Shown: one piece after another, positions 1-8,672 of the stretch
Layout: every line of letters starts with the position of its first letter
Position numbering within the stretch: the first letter of the stretch is position 1
From: Sphingobacterium spiritivorum
Lineage (GTDB): Bacteria; Bacteroidota; Bacteroidia; Sphingobacteriales; Sphingobacteriaceae
DNA: 64,000 nucleotides
Assembly: GCF_016725325.1 (NCBI RefSeq)
Contig: NZ_CP068083.1
Coordinates: 2,046,001-2,110,000 of the forward strand
Direction: 5' to 3'
Program-made: the position numbers and the translations under genes
Notes under the pieces: model-generated
The model's input: only the letters and a program-made list of their open reading frames with translations
Told to the model about the DNA's origin: nothing
The model's database searches: none

Positions 1-1406
1 CGAATCATCTCCTGCGATTTGCCGTTGACATCTACTTTTTCCAGACCGGCATATTTTCCTACCCCATGATCTATATGTGTGATATAATCTCCAGGTTTCA
101 GATCCCGCAGTTCCTTCAGGGTAATGGCTTGTGTACGCTCATATCCTTTTTTGCGCTTGTACTTGTAATACCGGTCAAAAATCTGGTGGTCTGTATAGCA
201 GGCCAGTTTCAATTCATCATCCCTGAATCCTTCCCGCAATGCTTTATGTACCGGAATAAAGGTGACTGTTTTATCCAGATCTTCGACGATCGTGAATATA
301 CGTTCAATCTGTTTGGTCGAATCTGAAAAAATAAGATTCTGAATATGTTGTTTTTCGTTCTCTTTGAAATTATGAAGAAGCAGGTTGAAATCTTTATTAA
401 AAGAGGGCTGCGGATGGGTGTCAAAAGTGATGGTCTGATCTGCTTTGTAGAAATACTGTTTTCCGAATTCTACTATTGGAAAATCATGGAGCATAGCCCC
501 CAGATTTCGTTCATCACTAAGGCTATATTCCGGATTGATCCATTCCGGATTTTGTGTTTTTTCCTTTTCTGTCAGTGCTTTCCAAAATTGGTTGGCTTTC
601 TTAAACCCTTCTTTGACGATATCTGTTAAAAATTGAATATCTTTCACCCATACAACTGTATCCTTATCAATATATTCCAGTAATGAAATATGTTGAGCGC
701 TCAGAAATTTAGCTTGTACATTAGGCACAATTGTCACGGTGTGTATCTTGCTGACCGATAGTTGATCCTCTATGTCAAACGTTCGTATGCTTTCTATATC
801 ATCTCCAAAGAACTCAATCCGGTAGGGCTTGTCATTAGAGAATGAAAAGATGTCCACAATACCTCCCCGAATGGCAAACTGCCCCGGCTCGTAGACAAAG
901 TCAACGCGTTCAAAATCGTATTCAGATAAGAATTCATTTATAAATTCTATGGAAAGCTTACTGTTTTGTGTTATCTCAAGTGTATTTTTCTGAAGGTCTT
1001 GTCTGTTAATGACTTTTTCTGCAAGGGCTTCCGGATAGGTAACCACCATTTTGGGTAGTTCAGAGGCATGATTCAGTGCACTAAGTGTTTCGGCACGTTG
1101 CAGTACGTGAGCGGCGTCCAGTTGTGTGAAATCAAAAGCTTTGCGAAAAGAAGAGGGAAAGAAAAGAACCTGTTTGTCTAACAAACTTTCCAGATCGCTC
1201 AAAAAATATGAAGCTTCTTCATGCGTAGGCAGAATAAAGAGGTAAGGACGCTCCTGTAAATAATAAGACGCCACGGCTACCACCGCATCTGATGATCCGG
1301 TAAGACCTTTGAGTTGAATTTTAGGATTTTTAGCCTGAATAGCTTTCGTCAGCGCTTGTGTTTGTGCGCTCTGACCATATTTTTCTAATATTTCTTGAAT
1401 TCCCAC
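1..1406 (-). CDS. mfd: Transcription-repair coupling factor Mfd (N-terminal part)
   Basis: Mfd displaces RNA polymerase stalled at DNA lesions and recruits the UvrA excision machinery. I translated the minus strand from position 1406. The first 468 codons are open and run off the left edge of the window. The N-terminal UvrB-like module is recognisable (KIQLKGLTGSSDAVVAV, then RGGIVDIFSFSNDKPYRIEF with FGDDIESIRTFD). The reading ends inside the RNA-polymerase-interacting CarD-like domain (KPGDYITHIDHGVGKY). The helicase/translocase part lies outside the window. The start is a GTG at 1404-1406: the frame hits a TAA upstream and has no in-frame ATG before it. Family identity is firm; the GTG start is an inference. 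Confidence 0.93.
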   Translation of the reverse strand, partial: MGIQEILEKYGQSAQTQALTKAIQAKNPKIQLKGLTGSSDAVVAVASYYLQERPYLFILPTHEEASYFLSDLESLLDKQVLFFPSSFRKAFDFTQLDAAHVLQRAETLSALNHASELPKMVVTYPEALAEKVINRQDLQKNTLEITQNSKLSIEFINEFLSEYDFERVDFVYEPGQFAIRGGIVDIFSFSNDKPYRIEFFGDDIESIRTFDIEDQLSVSKIHTVTIVPNVQAKFLSAQHISLLEYIDKDTVVWVKDIQFLTDIVKEGFKKANQFWKALTEKEKTQNPEWINPEYSLSDERNLGAMLHDFPIVEFGKQYFYKADQTITFDTHPQPSFNKDFNLLLHNFKENEKQHIQNLIFSDSTKQIERIFTIVEDLDKTVTFIPVHKALREGFRDDELKLACYTDHQIFDRYYKYKRKKGYERTQAITLKELRDLKPGDYITHIDHGVGKYAGLEKVDVNGKSQEMI

Positions 1407-1572
1407 GCGCGAAGTATTTTGACATCGCGAAGTTACTTAAAATGTAGGGTTTGACTAAATTTTAACCTGAAAATTAGTTACAATGCTTCTTTATTTTACG
1501 TAAAGCCAATCTTTTCTTTTTAAGTTGACTGACTAAAAATGCAACAAAATAAATCGATTATCATCACCTGTT

Positions 1573-2154
1573 TCAGAGCTCAGTTTGCAGATTAAGATCA
1601 CGCATATAGCTTTGAAGAGCATTTTGGTTAGCAGTATCAAGGATACGTTGTAAATCTTCTCTGAAATCAAACTGCAGATCCTCATGTAGTTTGTCATATC
1701 TGGTCAGTACATGTTTAAGACGACCACTGATATATTTATGCAGCTTGTGTGCAGCAGATTGATAAGAAGACTGAAAGAGCTCCGGGTACCCTGTCACTGC
1801 ACGTCTGAGGATATATATTCTGAATTCTACTTCACTGACTTTGTCTTTAGTTACCTTTTCGTGTTCATTTACCATCCCGCTGGCTTGTTTGACTAACCTG
1901 TTAAGACCGGTAAAATTACTGAAGCTAGGAGAGCCGCCTACCTGTGAGGTGCCGGTATCAAAGAGTTGCTGAAGTTGTGCACGCAAACGGATAATCCGTT
2001 CCTCCAGATCATTTTCATCTTCCAGGAGTTGATAATGAAGTTGTTTGATCAGCATTTTGTCCTTACTGATGAGCCGGACCAATAGTTTATCTTTTTCCTT
2101 TTGCGGAAGAGTGAGTACGGCTTTTTTAAGTTCGGGATCTTGATGTAGTGACAT
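1573..2154 (-). CDS. Conserved hypothetical cytosolic protein, helical
   Basis: I do not recognise a named family. The 193-residue product has no signal peptide or membrane segment and is predominantly charged and helical. Two likely coiled-coil stretches flank a short Gly/Ser linker near residues 68-80: about residues 20-65 (rich in K, E, L and Q) and 95-190. A pattern such as QKEKDKLLVRLISKDKMLI near the N terminus looks like a protein-interaction helix. It lies 167 bp upstream (on the minus strand) of mfd and may be transcribed towards it. The ATG at 2154 is the only sensible start. Function unknown. Confidence 0.75.
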   Translation of the reverse strand: MSLHQDPELKKAVLTLPQKEKDKLLVRLISKDKMLIKQLHYQLLEDENDLEERIIRLRAQLQQLFDTGTSQVGGSPSFSNFTGLNRLVKQASGMVNEHEKVTKDKVSEVEFRIYILRRAVTGYPELFQSSYQSAAHKLHKYISGRLKHVLTRYDKLHEDLQFDFREDLQRILDTANQNALQSYMRDLNLQTEL

Positions 2155-2295
2155 AATAATAAAGGTAAATATAAATGAAATAAAGTGTTGTACTTTTTAT
2201 CAATAATGTAGGTGCTGTCAAGACTTCGTTTTTCGAATTTAGTATAAATGAAAAGTAATATGATGATAATCACTAATATTTATAAAAAAGGATAA

Positions 2296-2303
2296 TATAT
2301 TTG
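2296..2303 (+). promoter_or_regulatory. Bacteroidota-type -7 box (TATATTTG)
   Basis: TATATTTG matches the Bacteroidota housekeeping -7 consensus TAnnTTTG exactly and lies 46 bp upstream of the TPR regulator start at 2350. I do not see a clear TTG -33 element at the usual spacing, so the call rests on one box. Confidence 0.4.
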
Positions 2304-2349
2304 TATCTTCCTTAAGGTTATAATATTAACCTGCTAATAATAATATGTC

Positions 2350-4110
2350 GTGAAGTTACTGTATTTGCTTTTTCCTTTTTTGATGGCTGGTTTTTATGCG
2401 GAAAGTCAGGAATTAAAATTACAAAGTTTTACTACCCGCAAACAACAACTTGAATCTATACTGGCTACAGAACAGACGCTTCCTGCAGATACGTCGCAGC
2501 TTAAGACCTATCTCCTTCCCATCATCCGGCAAGCAGATCTGGACAGGGATTCCAGTTTGAGGGCTGCCTATTATGGACTGATGGCTGATGGTTATGCATT
2601 GTTTTACGATGATATTAATCCTAAAAGTACACAATTATACCTGCAATCTATACGTACAGCTTCTGTTAATAAAAAGCCGGATATGGAACTCTGGGCCATA
2701 CTCAATTATGCTCATTATCTGTACAATTACAGAGATATGTCTTCGGCTCTTCCTTTATTTATGCAGGCAATTGAACAAATCAATTCCTTAAATCCGGAAA
2801 ACATTCTATTTCCCTGTGAATCTTTTAAACGTATTGGTTATTTCTTGGGTACAATCGGCGATTATGATGAGTCGATTGTCTATCTGAAAAGAGGGGAAAA
2901 ATATGCAGCCTCTCTATTCTGTGACCGTGCTGCTATTCAGGATAATATCGGCCAGTACCTGTTAAAAAAACAGGATACGGTAAGTGCCGAAATGTATTTT
3001 AAGAAAGCATTGTATACAGCATCCCGGGTGAATGATGAAGTACGGATGGGTAAGGCAATGGGCAATATGGCACTTATCTATCAGGGAAGAGGACAGATAG
3101 ATCAGGCTATTCGTTTTGTGCAACAGGATCTTGTCTACTCTACAAAACATCAAAGTGATCAGAATACGATGTATGCATTGATATTGTTAGGTAAGTTATA
3201 TCTTGCAGCTCATCAGATCTCAGACGCTGAAAAAGTGATCAGTGAAGCCGAAAAGTACGCTGTCGCCAAACCTTATTTTAAGAGATCCGAATATGAAATT
3301 GTACGTCTGCGGCTTGATATTGCATTGATGCAAAAAGATGTACAGCAGGAGCTAATGGCACGCCGTAGATTGGAGGTTTTGGATGATTCCTTGGCTACTT
3401 CGGATGGAGATATGATCCTCAAACAGACCAAATGGCTGGCTCAGAAAGAAAGATATGCGCACAATATCGAACTGGCACGTCAGCGTTATGAGAAAGAGAA
3501 ATTTAAGAAGGGAACTTATTTAGTTCTCGTCATTATCTTATTAGTCATTATCGGATTGATCTTCAATATCTTTAAGCGAAAAAATAAAGCACGGCAAGAT
3601 AATTATGACAAGCGTATCCTTCAGCTTCAGGTTGAAAAAGTGCTCTCAGATCAACGACTATTAAAAGCAAATGAGACTATGGCTTCTTACCGAAGTTATA
3701 TGGCTGAAAAAAATGAACAGATTGATCTACTAAGCAAAGAGATTAAACAGATCAGTAAATCTTCTTCCCCTTCTCTGAAACAGCAGAAGAGCCAGTTGCA
3801 GTCCTTGCTGGATTCCCATCTGATGACTGAAGAAAACTGGACTAATTTTAAAACTGCTTTTCAAAGAGAATATCCCTTTTTTCTTCAGCAATTACGTAAA
3901 AATTATCCGGAGCTTACAGAGTCTAATCAACGTATTATACTATTATTGAAGCTGGGGCTTTCCCATAAGGAGATGTCAAATATGCTGGGTGTTACTGTAG
4001 ATGCTGTCAAAAAATCCAGACAACGCCTGCGCAAGAAGCTGGGGGAAAAATCAGACGATCTTTTTAATATTGTATTTGATCGGGATAATTCAGATTCAGA
4101 AGTCAGTTAG
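2350..4110 (+). CDS. TPR / transmembrane / LuxR-type HTH regulator
   Basis: A likely membrane-anchored transcriptional regulator. In order: signal peptide (residues 1-18), TPR-like helical repeats (about 80-370) in the periplasm, one membrane segment (about 389-407), a cytoplasmic coiled coil (about 410-500), and a C-terminal LuxR/sigma-70-region-4-like HTH (about 530-570, with LGLSHKEMSNMLGVTVDAVK). This layout is common in Bacteroidota, where the TPRs are thought to sense periplasmic partners and the HTH to bind DNA. The start is GTG: the ATG five bases upstream is followed at once by a stop, and starting at the later ATG (MAGFY) would destroy the signal peptide. The target genes are not evident; the next gene, a secreted EEP enzyme, starts 95 bp downstream. 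Confidence 0.82.
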   Translation: MKLLYLLFPFLMAGFYAESQELKLQSFTTRKQQLESILATEQTLPADTSQLKTYLLPIIRQADLDRDSSLRAAYYGLMADGYALFYDDINPKSTQLYLQSIRTASVNKKPDMELWAILNYAHYLYNYRDMSSALPLFMQAIEQINSLNPENILFPCESFKRIGYFLGTIGDYDESIVYLKRGEKYAASLFCDRAAIQDNIGQYLLKKQDTVSAEMYFKKALYTASRVNDEVRMGKAMGNMALIYQGRGQIDQAIRFVQQDLVYSTKHQSDQNTMYALILLGKLYLAAHQISDAEKVISEAEKYAVAKPYFKRSEYEIVRLRLDIALMQKDVQQELMARRRLEVLDDSLATSDGDMILKQTKWLAQKERYAHNIELARQRYEKEKFKKGTYLVLVIILLVIIGLIFNIFKRKNKARQDNYDKRILQLQVEKVLSDQRLLKANETMASYRSYMAEKNEQIDLLSKEIKQISKSSSPSLKQQKSQLQSLLDSHLMTEENWTNFKTAFQREYPFFLQQLRKNYPELTESNQRIILLLKLGLSHKEMSNMLGVTVDAVKKSRQRLRKKLGEKSDDLFNIVFDRDNSDSEVS

Positions 4111-4205
4111 CGTAATATTTTTGTAGATAAACTTTTGTTTACAAGTTCTTTGGAGAAAATTATGTTATAAATGAGTAGCTTTAGATCCAAACCTGATTAA
4201 TTGAT

Positions 4206-5237
4206 ATGAGAAAAATATTTCTTCTTTTACAGTTCTTTTTTACAGTTACTGTATGGGGACAAGAGTCCAAAAATTTGCGTGTTCTTCAGTTTAATATATG
4301 GCAGGAAGGAACAGTTGTGCCGGGAGGTTTTGAAGCTATAGCCAATGAAATCGCGCGTCTAAAGCCTGACCTGATTGCATTTAGTGAAGTACGTAATTAC
4401 CATCAGACAAAATTTAACGAACGTATAGTGGAGGCACTCGCACAAAAAGGTCTAACCTATTATTCTTTTTTTAGCGATGACAGCGGCCTGTTGAGCCGTT
4501 ATCCGTTGACTTCTTACGGGCGTGTGGGCGATGATAGTAAATTTAAAGGAACTATACACAAAGCCGTTGTTTCACCCTCAGAGGGAAAGATAGTCGCATT
4601 CTATACAGCGCATCTGGAATATACAAAGGGCGCAAATTATCTGCCACGAGGTTATCATGCGGATACTTGGGCAAAACTTGCGGCACCTATTATAGATGCA
4701 GACTCTGTGTTAGCCAACAATAATTCCTCCAGTCGTGATGAAGCTATTCAGATTTTCATGGAAGATGCTGCGAAAGAAATCGGCGAGGGGCATGAGGTAA
4801 TCCTTGGGGGCGATTTCAACGAACCATCTTATCTGGACTGGACAGCGCGTACTAAAGATAAATATGATCATAAGGGATTGATTATTCCCTGGACGATTAC
4901 CAAGATGCTGGCTGAAGGAGGGTTTCAGGATGCGTATCGTAAGGTCTATCCAAATGAAGTTACTCACCCCGGCTTTACCTTTCCTTCCTACAATAAAGAT
5001 GTCGAGATCAGTAAGCTGGTATGGGGAGCGACAGCCGATGAGCGGGACAGGATTGATTTTATTTTTTATAAATCAGGTCAAAGGTTAAAGGCTGTCAAAG
5101 CTGCTATTGTCGGCCCTAAAGAATCTATCCTCAGAGGAGAAAAAGCAACCGAAGTTTCAAAAGACAAATTTATACTTCCACTGGCGGTATGGCCGACGGA
5201 TCATAAAGCATTGTTAATAGACTTTCAATGGAAATAA
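4206..5237 (+). CDS. Secreted endonuclease/exonuclease/phosphatase-family protein
   Basis: A metal-dependent hydrolase of the EEP fold (DNase I, sphingomyelinase and inositol phosphatase relatives), exported by a signal peptide ending near VWGQE (residue 19-20). Visible EEP motifs, in order: LQFNIW near the mature N terminus, the catalytic Glu in FSEVRN, GGDFNEPS (the Asp/Asn pair), RIDFIF, and the terminal WPTDHKALLIDF with the Asp-His dyad. All catalytic positions appear intact, so it should be active. The substrate (nucleic acid, phospholipid or sugar phosphate) cannot be read from sequence. It may be co-transcribed with the upstream regulator and ends in a strong terminator shared with galE. 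Confidence 0.85.
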   Translation: MRKIFLLLQFFFTVTVWGQESKNLRVLQFNIWQEGTVVPGGFEAIANEIARLKPDLIAFSEVRNYHQTKFNERIVEALAQKGLTYYSFFSDDSGLLSRYPLTSYGRVGDDSKFKGTIHKAVVSPSEGKIVAFYTAHLEYTKGANYLPRGYHADTWAKLAAPIIDADSVLANNNSSSRDEAIQIFMEDAAKEIGEGHEVILGGDFNEPSYLDWTARTKDKYDHKGLIIPWTITKMLAEGGFQDAYRKVYPNEVTHPGFTFPSYNKDVEISKLVWGATADERDRIDFIFYKSGQRLKAVKAAIVGPKESILRGEKATEVSKDKFILPLAVWPTDHKALLIDFQWK

Positions 5238-5281
5238 TAACAAAAGAGGCTGAAAAATTTTTCAGCCTCTTTTGTTATTAT
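5234..5281. terminator. Bidirectional terminator, perfect 24-bp inverted repeat
   Basis: Arms 5234-5257 and 5258-5281 are perfectly complementary with no spacer. A GC-richer core (GAGGCTGAAAAA/TTTTTCAGCCTC) is flanked by A and T runs, so each strand shows a hairpin with a U tract. It lies between the convergent EEP and galE genes, and both TAA stop codons (5235-5237 plus, 5280-5278 minus) are inside its arms. Confidence 0.9.
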
Positions 5282-6306
5282 CCGATTGGGTTGTCTTTAA
5301 GATATTTTTCCCAGTTCCATGAACTGGACATCATTTCTTCGATGCCTAATTCTGCTTTCCATCCCAGTTGCTGTGCAGATTTTGTAACGTCTCCCCATAC
5401 TTTGATGATATCACCCTCACGACGCGGTCCGATTACATAATTAAGCTTCTCTCCGGATACATTTTCAAAAGCTTTGATCGCTTCTAAGACCGTATATCCG
5501 TTTCCGGTACCTACATTGAATACATCATATTTACCATTTGGATTTCCTTTTTCAAGAAGTTTAATTGCCGCAACGTGTGCTTTTGCCAGATCTACTACAT
5601 GAATATAATCACGGACACATGATCCGTCAGGAGTGTCATAATCACCTCCAAACACAGTTAATTTTTCTCTTTTTCCAATGGCTGTCTGTGTGATAAACGG
5701 AAGCAGGTTTTGAGGTACTCCTATCGGCAATTCGCCGATCAAAGCAGATGCATGTGCACCTACCGGATTGAAATAGCGTAGAGCGATAATGTTGTAATTT
5801 TCATATGCTTTGGCTGTTTCTTCCAGGATCTCTTCTGCGATCTGTTTTGTATTTCCGTAAGGAGAGGTTGCTTTCTTGACAGGTGCGCTTTCTGTGACAG
5901 GCAGGATGTCCGGTTCACCATATACGGTGCAGCTGGAAGAAAATACAAAGTTGACAGGACTATTGCGGTACGTCTCCAAAAGGTTGATCAGCGAGAAGAA
6001 ATTGTTGTGGTAATATTTCAACGGGTCAGCAACCGATTCACCCACCGCTTTGGAAGCTGCAAAGTGTATGATTCCATTGATATCCGGATTCTTTTTGACA
6101 AATTCGGATACAGCATCTGCATCACATAAATCAAACTCGTGAAATTCGGGTCTCATGCCAGTGATCTTCTCAATCTGATCCAGAATAAGGATATTGGAGT
6201 TAGAAAGGTTGTCAATAATTACAGGTGTGTATCCTGCGTTGAATAATTCTACTACAGTATGCGAACCAATATATCCGGTTCCTCCTGTTACAAGTATTTT
6301 GCTCAT
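5278..6306 (-). CDS. galE: UDP-glucose 4-epimerase
   Basis: Interconverts UDP-glucose and UDP-galactose (often also the N-acetyl forms) for LPS, capsule and galactose metabolism in the cytosol. It is an extended short-chain dehydrogenase of 342 residues, normal for GalE. The NAD-binding GGTGYIGSHT lies at the N terminus, followed by SSSCTVYGEP with the active-site Ser, and YGNTK as the Tyr-x3-Lys catalytic pair. GSCVRDYIHVVDLAKAH is the typical GalE signature. Its ATG overlaps the stop of the upstream decarboxylase gene by one base (TAATG), so the two are translationally coupled. Confidence 0.95.
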   Translation of the reverse strand: MSKILVTGGTGYIGSHTVVELFNAGYTPVIIDNLSNSNILILDQIEKITGMRPEFHEFDLCDADAVSEFVKKNPDINGIIHFAASKAVGESVADPLKYYHNNFFSLINLLETYRNSPVNFVFSSSCTVYGEPDILPVTESAPVKKATSPYGNTKQIAEEILEETAKAYENYNIIALRYFNPVGAHASALIGELPIGVPQNLLPFITQTAIGKREKLTVFGGDYDTPDGSCVRDYIHVVDLAKAHVAAIKLLEKGNPNGKYDVFNVGTGNGYTVLEAIKAFENVSGEKLNYVIGPRREGDIIKVWGDVTKSAQQLGWKAELGIEEMMSSSWNWEKYLKDNPIG

Positions 6307-7298
6307 TATCTATTATTATAGTATGTAAAATCTTTATGTTCTAAATGCGTTAGCGGTAACGTACGGTAATACGTTATGGTTTGTTCCAGTCCTTGTTTTC
6401 TGGATACGACGGGTTCCCAGTTTAATATCTTTTTTGCTTTACTGATATCCGGTCTTCTCTGTTTGGGATCTTCAGCAGGCAATGGCTGGTAAACAATCTT
6501 ACTTTTGCTATTTGTAATCAGCAGAATCTCTTCTGCAAGTTGCTGTAAAGTGATTTCTTCAGGATTACCGATATTAATCGGATCTGCACAATCGGAGTGG
6601 AGTGTTTTGAAGATTCCTTCTACCTGATCGCTTACATAGCAGAATGACCTTGTCTGCTGTCCGTCTCCGAATACCGTCAGATCTTCTCCTCTCAGTGCCT
6701 GCGCAATAAAGGCGGGTACAGCCCGTCCGTCATTGAGCCGCATACGAGGTCCGAAGGTATTAAAAATGCGTACAATACGGGTTTGCAATTCATGAAAATT
6801 ATGATAGGCCATAGTCATCGCTTCCTGAAATCTCTTGGCCTCGTCATACACTCCTCTGGGGCCCACGGGATTGACATTTCCCCAGTAATCTTCAGATTGC
6901 GGACTCACTGTCGGATCTCCATAGATCTCTGAAGTGGAAGCAACCAGTATACGGGCATTTTTAGCTCTGGCAAGTCCGAGTAAATTATGCGTGCCTAAAG
7001 ATCCCACTTTTAAGGTCTGAATCGGTATACGAAGGTAATCCACAGGGCTGGCAGGAGAGGCGAAATGCAGGATATAATCAAGGTGTCCGGGAACGTGGAC
7101 AAATTTGGAAACATCATGGTGATAAAATTCAAAATGATCCAGTTTATACAGATGTTCAATATTCCGTATATCTCCTGTGATCAGATTGTCCATGCCGATA
7201 ACATGGTAGTCTTCCAGAATAAAACGATCACAAAGATGAGAACCCAGGAAACCTGCTGCTCCAGTTATCAGAATCCGTTTGCGATGCTTATTTTTCAC
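6306..7298 (-). CDS. UDP-glucuronate decarboxylase (UDP-xylose synthase type)
   Basis: An NAD-dependent extended SDR predicted to convert UDP-glucuronate to UDP-xylose via a 4-keto intermediate, supplying pentose for surface polysaccharide. The 330 residues include [14 protein letters not shown] (Rossmann loop), [11 protein letters not shown] (the ASPASP signature characteristic of this family), STSEIYGDP, a Tyr-x3-Lys pair in YDEAK, and [10 protein letters not shown]. The ASPASP and FNTFGPRM strings separate it from GalE and dTDP-glucose dehydratases. It is the first gene of a two-gene minus-strand operon with galE. A related SDR such as a 4-epimerase remains possible. Confidence 0.88.
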   Translation of the reverse strand: MKNKHRKRILITGAAGFLGSHLCDRFILEDYHVIGMDNLITGDIRNIEHLYKLDHFEFYHHDVSKFVHVPGHLDYILHFASPASPVDYLRIPIQTLKVGSLGTHNLLGLARAKNARILVASTSEIYGDPTVSPQSEDYWGNVNPVGPRGVYDEAKRFQEAMTMAYHNFHELQTRIVRIFNTFGPRMRLNDGRAVPAFIAQALRGEDLTVFGDGQQTRSFCYVSDQVEGIFKTLHSDCADPINIGNPEEITLQQLAEEILLITNSKSKIVYQPLPAEDPKQRRPDISKAKKILNWEPVVSRKQGLEQTITYYRTLPLTHLEHKDFTYYNNR

Positions 7299-7327
7299 TT
7301 CTATCCGCTAATTCAGAAAGGGTTTAA

Positions 7328-7335
7328 TATCTTTG
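7328..7335 (+). promoter_or_regulatory. Bacteroidota-type -7 box upstream of waaA (TATCTTTG)
   Basis: TATCTTTG matches TAnnTTTG and ends 26 bp before the ATG at 7362. No convincing -33 TTG is seen, so this is tentative. Confidence 0.4.
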
Positions 7336-7361
7336 ACCAAGATAAGCAATAATTTGCGAAC

Positions 7362-8603
7362 ATGCGTCTGATCTATTCTTTGGGAATCTTACTTTATGGT
7401 ACTATTTTACGTCTGATATCACCTTTTCATACGAAAGCGAGACTATGGACTGCAGGCCGGAAGGACTGGTATCTGCGAATGAGTCAAACGGTTGAAACAG
7501 GCCAAAAACACATTTGGTTTCACTTCGCATCGCTTGGTGAATTTGAGCAGGGAAGAGCCGTTTTGGAAGAAATAAAAAAAAAATATTCTGACAAAAAAAT
7601 TATCATAACTTTTTATTCTCCATCGGGGTATGAGATTCGTAAAAATACAAATCTTGCTGATTACGTGTTTTATTTACCTGAAGACACTGCGGGGAATGCA
7701 AAACTGTTTACAGATCTTATACAACCTGAATTTGTGGTATTTACCAAATACGAATACTGGCACTATTACTTTCAGGAGCTGGCACAGCGGGAGATTCCGT
7801 TGCTGATGATTTCTGCAATTTTCAGACCTGAACAGATTTTTTTTCAGCCTTATGGCGGATTCTTCAGGAAAATTCTGGAATGTGTTACTTATTTCTTTGT
7901 TCAGAATGAAGAAAGCCTTCACCTGTTAAAGGAGAATGGTTTTCGCAATGTCGGAATAACCGGTGACACCCGCTTCGATAGAGTAATACAGCTACCGTTA
8001 CAGAAAAAGGATATACCCGAAGTGACTCAATTTGTTGCCGGGCACCAGGTGTTGATTGCAGGAAGTACCTGGCCGGATGATGAGGTATTGTTGCATGATC
8101 TGTCCGGCAAATATGGCGAATGGAAGATAATAGTAGCTCCTCATGAGATTCATGATAAACATATACAATCTATTCTGGATTTATTCCCAGAAGCACTTAG
8201 ATTTTCCGGTTTCACGACACATTCAGCTGAGGTTATCCGGAGTGCGCAAGTATTGATTATTGACAATATCGGAATGTTATCTTCGCTATATGGCTATGGA
8301 AATGTAGCTTATATCGGAGGAGGTTTCGGAGCAGGTATACATAATACATTAGAAGCTGCGACTTATGGGATACCTGTAATCTTTGGACCCAAATACCATA
8401 AGTTTCAGGAAGCAAAGGATCTGATTGAATGCGGCGCTGGCTTTTCGATTTCCAATGCAGCAGGGCTACAGACTGTCTTTGCACAGCTTCAGCAATCAGA
8501 AAAACGTACATTTTCGGGAGAGGAAGCACGGAAGTATGTGCGTCAGCATGCAGGTGCGACAGCTGTGATTATGAAATACCTGATCTGTAAAAAGCTACTG
8601 TGA
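7362..8603 (+). CDS. waaA: 3-deoxy-D-manno-octulosonic acid (Kdo) transferase
   Basis: Transfers Kdo from CMP-Kdo to lipid A precursor at the inner face of the inner membrane, an essential LPS inner-core step. The 413-residue GT30 glycosyltransferase starts with a short hydrophobic anchor (LGILLYGTILRLI). It shows HFASLGEFEQGR with the conserved catalytic Glu, FTKYEYWHYYF, ISAIFRPEQIFF, and a C-terminal GFGAGIHNTLEAATYGIPVI donor-binding segment. It is divergent from the nucleotide-sugar operon, which fits a local surface-polysaccharide neighbourhood. Confidence 0.95.
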   Translation: MRLIYSLGILLYGTILRLISPFHTKARLWTAGRKDWYLRMSQTVETGQKHIWFHFASLGEFEQGRAVLEEIKKKYSDKKIIITFYSPSGYEIRKNTNLADYVFYLPEDTAGNAKLFTDLIQPEFVVFTKYEYWHYYFQELAQREIPLLMISAIFRPEQIFFQPYGGFFRKILECVTYFFVQNEESLHLLKENGFRNVGITGDTRFDRVIQLPLQKKDIPEVTQFVAGHQVLIAGSTWPDDEVLLHDLSGKYGEWKIIVAPHEIHDKHIQSILDLFPEALRFSGFTTHSAEVIRSAQVLIIDNIGMLSSLYGYGNVAYIGGGFGAGIHNTLEAATYGIPVIFGPKYHKFQEAKDLIECGAGFSISNAAGLQTVFAQLQQSEKRTFSGEEARKYVRQHAGATAVIMKYLICKKLL

Positions 8604-8672
8604 TCAATCCGTAGTAAGTATCTATCTCATTATAAATACTCACTACCGGACTAATCTCAAAATGAACGGCTG

